Of a DNA stretch of 64,000 bases, positions 61,747 to 64,000 are shown one piece after another (the first letter of the stretch is position 1; each line of letters starts with the position of its first letter). The stretch is from contig NZ_FOWZ01000002.1 in NCBI RefSeq assembly GCF_900115585.1, positions 186,001-250,000 of the forward strand. The letters are read 5' to 3'. The translations under genes were made by a program, and so were the position numbers. Source of the DNA: Qipengyuania nanhaisediminis (GTDB lineage: Bacteria; Pseudomonadota; Alphaproteobacteria; Sphingomonadales; Sphingomonadaceae). The notes under the pieces were generated by a model. That model saw only the letters and a list, made by a program, of their open reading frames with translations. It searched no databases and was not told the DNA's origin.

Positions 61747-62723
61747 GGTACCCCGCATCCGAAAAGCTGGAGATTATCCGGATCGTCGAGCAGTCGCACC
61801 TGCCCACCAAACGGACGCTGGACCAGCTCGGCATTGCTCGACGGACCTTTTACCGCTGGTATGATCGTTACCTCGAAGGCGGGCCGGAGGCACTGGCAGA
61901 CCGGCCCTCTGCGCCAAGCCGGGTGTGGAACCGCATCGGTGAGGACATCCAGCAGCAGATCGTCGAGATGGCGCTGGAACAGACCGAGCTGTCCCCTCGC
62001 GAACTGGCGGTGCGCTTCACCGACAAGCGGTGCTACTTCGTGTCCGAAGCCACGGTTTACCGTCTGCTCAAGGCCCATGATCTGATCACCAGCCCGGCCT
62101 ACACGGTGATCAAGGCAGCCGAGGCGTTCCACACAAAGACCACGCGGCCGAACGAGATGTGGCAGACCGACTTTACCTACTTCAAGGTCATCGGGTGGGG
62201 CTGGATGTATCTGTCGACCGTGCTCGACGACTTCTCGCGCTACATCATCGCCTGGCGGCTGTGCGCCACCATGTGCGCCAGCGACGTTACCGACACGCTC
62301 GACATGGCGCTGGAAGCTTCAGGCTGCGACCATGCCAATGTGCTGCACAGGCCGCGCCTGCTCAGCGACAATGGCCCGAGCTACATCGCGGGCGAGCTGG
62401 CCGAATACATCGAGGCCAACAAGATGAGCCACGTGCGCGGCGCGCCCTTCCACCCGCAGACCCAGGGCAAGATCGAACGCTGGCACCAGACCTTGAAGAA
62501 CCGTGTGCTGCTGGAGAACTACTTCCTGCCCGGCGATCTCGAACAGCAGATCGCGGCGTTCGTCGAGCACTACAACCACCGGCGCTATCACGAGAGCCTC
62601 GACAACGTGACGCCTGCCGATGCCTACTTCGGCAGGGCTCCTGCTATCGTGAAGCGACGAGAAAGGATCAAGCGAAAGACACTCGAACATCGGCGCTTGC
62701 AACACCGCAAGCTCGCCGCCTAA
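61743..62723 (+). CDS. IS3-family transposase OrfB (DDE catalytic)
   Basis: 326 residues from the ATG; the same frame is open from 61671, so a -1 shift at 61708-61715 would give OrfAB. DDE residues: WQTDFTYFK (first D), LLSDNGPSYIAGE (second D), and GKIERWHQTLKNRV (E). Complete and apparently intact, so the element may be active. Confidence 0.93.
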   Translation: MRYPASEKLEIIRIVEQSHLPTKRTLDQLGIARRTFYRWYDRYLEGGPEALADRPSAPSRVWNRIGEDIQQQIVEMALEQTELSPRELAVRFTDKRCYFVSEATVYRLLKAHDLITSPAYTVIKAAEAFHTKTTRPNEMWQTDFTYFKVIGWGWMYLSTVLDDFSRYIIAWRLCATMCASDVTDTLDMALEASGCDHANVLHRPRLLSDNGPSYIAGELAEYIEANKMSHVRGAPFHPQTQGKIERWHQTLKNRVLLENYFLPGDLEQQIAAFVEHYNHRRYHESLDNVTPADAYFGRAPAIVKRRERIKRKTLEHRRLQHRKLAA

Positions 62724-62788
62724 ACATCAATCCCAGACGAGGCCCACACTCCGTAAGCCTACGCCGCAAGTTGTGCCAAATGTTCTGA

Positions 62789-64000
62789 CGACGGACAGTT
62801 ACGCAAACGCCCACGGTCGAAAATGCCCTTTCGATCATCGCTGAGACGTCGCGAGTTGTCGGCAAAGCCTATTTCCCGGTTGTGGTTGAGGGATTGGCAA
62901 AGGCCTTGAATGTCCGGTGGGCGTTTGTTTGCCACTTCGATCCGGCAACCCCTCATCAAGCCTCTACCGTAGCTTTCTGGGATCGCGGTCCGGCCGAGAA
63001 CTTCGTATACGAGCTGCTTAACACACCATGCGCTGACGTCGCCTCTCAAGGTGTCTGCTGTTATGCAGACGATATTACAAAGCTCTATCCTTTCGACGAG
63101 ATGCTCGCCGAAATTGGCGCCAAGAGCTATGCGGGTACCGCCCTCAGATCTTTAGATGGTCGCGTCTTAGGCTTGGTCGCCGTAATGGACGACAAACCGT
63201 TTTCCGATCCTGAAATAGTCTCTGAGATAGTCGAGCTTTTTTCAGCGAGGGCGGCTGCCGAGCTAGAACGCTTAGCCAGCGCATCGTTGAATGAGCGGCT
63301 TGGCAAGATAGTCGAAGCGTCAGTTAGCGAAGCTTACGTCTTCGACAGCCGCTCCTTTCGGTTTGAACTCGTGAACCGAGGTGCTCGTGAAAATCTCGGC
63401 TTCACTATGGAGGAGCTCCGGGAGCTTACGCCATGGGATCTCAAACCCGAGTATTCGAAAGAGGATTTTCTCGCTTTTGTAGAGCCACTGCTCAGAGGTG
63501 AGGTTGAAGTTCTTCGGTTCGAAACCGTGCACATGAGAAAAGATGGGTCAACCTATCCCGTATCTGTGCAGCTCCAGTATTTCCCTGATGTAGGGGGTGT
63601 GTTTTTTGCCTCCATCACTGACGAGACAGAGCGGCGGGCGAGAGAAGAGCGCGAGAAATTGATCCTCAACGAGATGAACCATCGTGCGAAGAACGTTTTG
63701 GCGGTCGTTCAGGTTCTGGCCCGGCAAACCGCAAAACAGAATCCAGAGGACTACGTAGCGCAACTCGAGGCCAGGATCGCGGGCCTTTCAGCAAGCCACA
63801 ACGTGCTCGTGCAAAGCTCGTGGCAGGATGTGCCCTTCGAGGAATTGATCAGGTCCCAATTGGGCCATTTCGCGCACTTGCTCGGAAATCGAATCACAGT
63901 TTCCGGCCCACCCACGAGGATTAAAGCGACAGCGGCACAAGGTTTCGGCTTAGCCTTGCACGAACTCGCGACCAATGCTGCGAAGTACGGCGCGCTTTCG
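62789..64000 (+). CDS. HWE-family histidine kinase, lacks start, runs off window
   Basis: Open frame from 62789, eleven bases after the IS end, with an in-frame stop at 62786-62788 and no usable ATG near the beginning; the first in-frame ATG lies well inside the GAF domain. GAF domain (about 15-140 in this reading), PAS domain (about 165-275), then HWE/HisKA_2 NEMNHRAKNVLAVVQVLARQ with the phospho-acceptor His and the start of the ATPase ELATNAAKYGALS. It probably lost its 5' end at the IS insertion. HWE kinases sense light or stress in alphaproteobacteria. The 3' end is beyond the window. Confidence 0.82.

Larger units (their letters stand above)
61306..62778 (+). mobile_element. IS3-family insertion sequence
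   Basis: About 1473 bp. Left end TGGCACAGATTTGAGG (from 61306) and right end, reversed, TGGCACAACTTGCGG (to 62778): imperfect terminal repeats starting TG and ending CA, as in IS3. It encodes orfA and orfB. The 3 bp on the left (CTA) and right (AAT) do not match, so no target duplication is seen; the flanks may have rearranged. Confidence 0.78.

Overview
The window looks like chromosomal DNA of an alphaproteobacterium, most likely Sphingomonadales/Erythrobacteraceae. This is inferred from the high GC content, the sphingomonad-style copA-copB operon with Met/His-rich partners, tryptophan-halogenase-like and HWE-kinase genes at the edges, and many tightly packed operons with ATGA stop/start overlaps. 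No replication, partition or conjugation genes are visible, so nothing marks it as a plasmid; it reads as a genomic island rich in metal-resistance genes.

Layout. 1-3.4 kb: ordinary metabolic genes (a truncated flavin-dependent halogenase, a succinate-semialdehyde-type dehydrogenase and an NAD(P)-binding protein). 3.4-14.4 kb: a five-gene minus-strand operon of secreted DUF11-type surface proteins, including a 1735-aa predicted outer-membrane barrel protein. It is bracketed by two copies of a 17-bp tRNA-3'-end-like core, each followed about 60 bp later by a paired ATACCCC motif, which looks like remains of tyrosine-recombinase attachment sites. 14.5-28.3 kb: a copper/periplasmic-stress block (CopA, CopB, Met/His-rich proteins, PepSY protein, DUF411, DUF2231, APC permease, glutaredoxin-MauE, ion channel, DUF305). 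It is built around a CnrY/CnrX/CnrH-like anti-sigma/sensor/ECF sigma operon. 28.4-30.5 kb: an NAD(P)-binding protein and a persulfide-dioxygenase/rhodanese-type protein. 30.5-41.8 kb: a minus-strand cus-type copper/silver efflux operon (CusCBA, CusF, a second multicopper oxidase, a Cu P-type ATPase) plus a CBS protein. 42.3-45.3 kb: an aldehyde dehydrogenase/acetolactate-synthase-like pair. 45.8-49.4 kb: a lead/cadmium-type module (LspA, MerR regulator, short CDF protein, FTR1-cytochrome c fusion). 49.6-61.2 kb: a czcCBA operon, a P1B-4 ATPase, a second short CDF protein, an unknown membrane protein and CzcD. 61.3-62.8 kb: an IS3-type insertion sequence abutting an HWE histidine kinase that has no usable start codon and runs off the window.

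The main discovery is regulatory. Five sites share exactly TTGAGGG-N16-CGTA. They lie 31-56 bp upstream of the anti-sigma/sensor/sigma operon, copAB, the methyltransferase/DUF411 operon, a Met-rich periplasmic protein and the APC permease/glutaredoxin-MauE/ion-channel/DUF305 operon. Two form a divergent overlapping pair. This predicts an autoregulated ECF regulon controlled by a CnrX-type sensor in which all five known metal ligands are conserved at identical spacing, but with copper genes as its main output. The APC/glutaredoxin-MauE/channel/DUF305/lipoprotein operon is the least explained member of that regulon.
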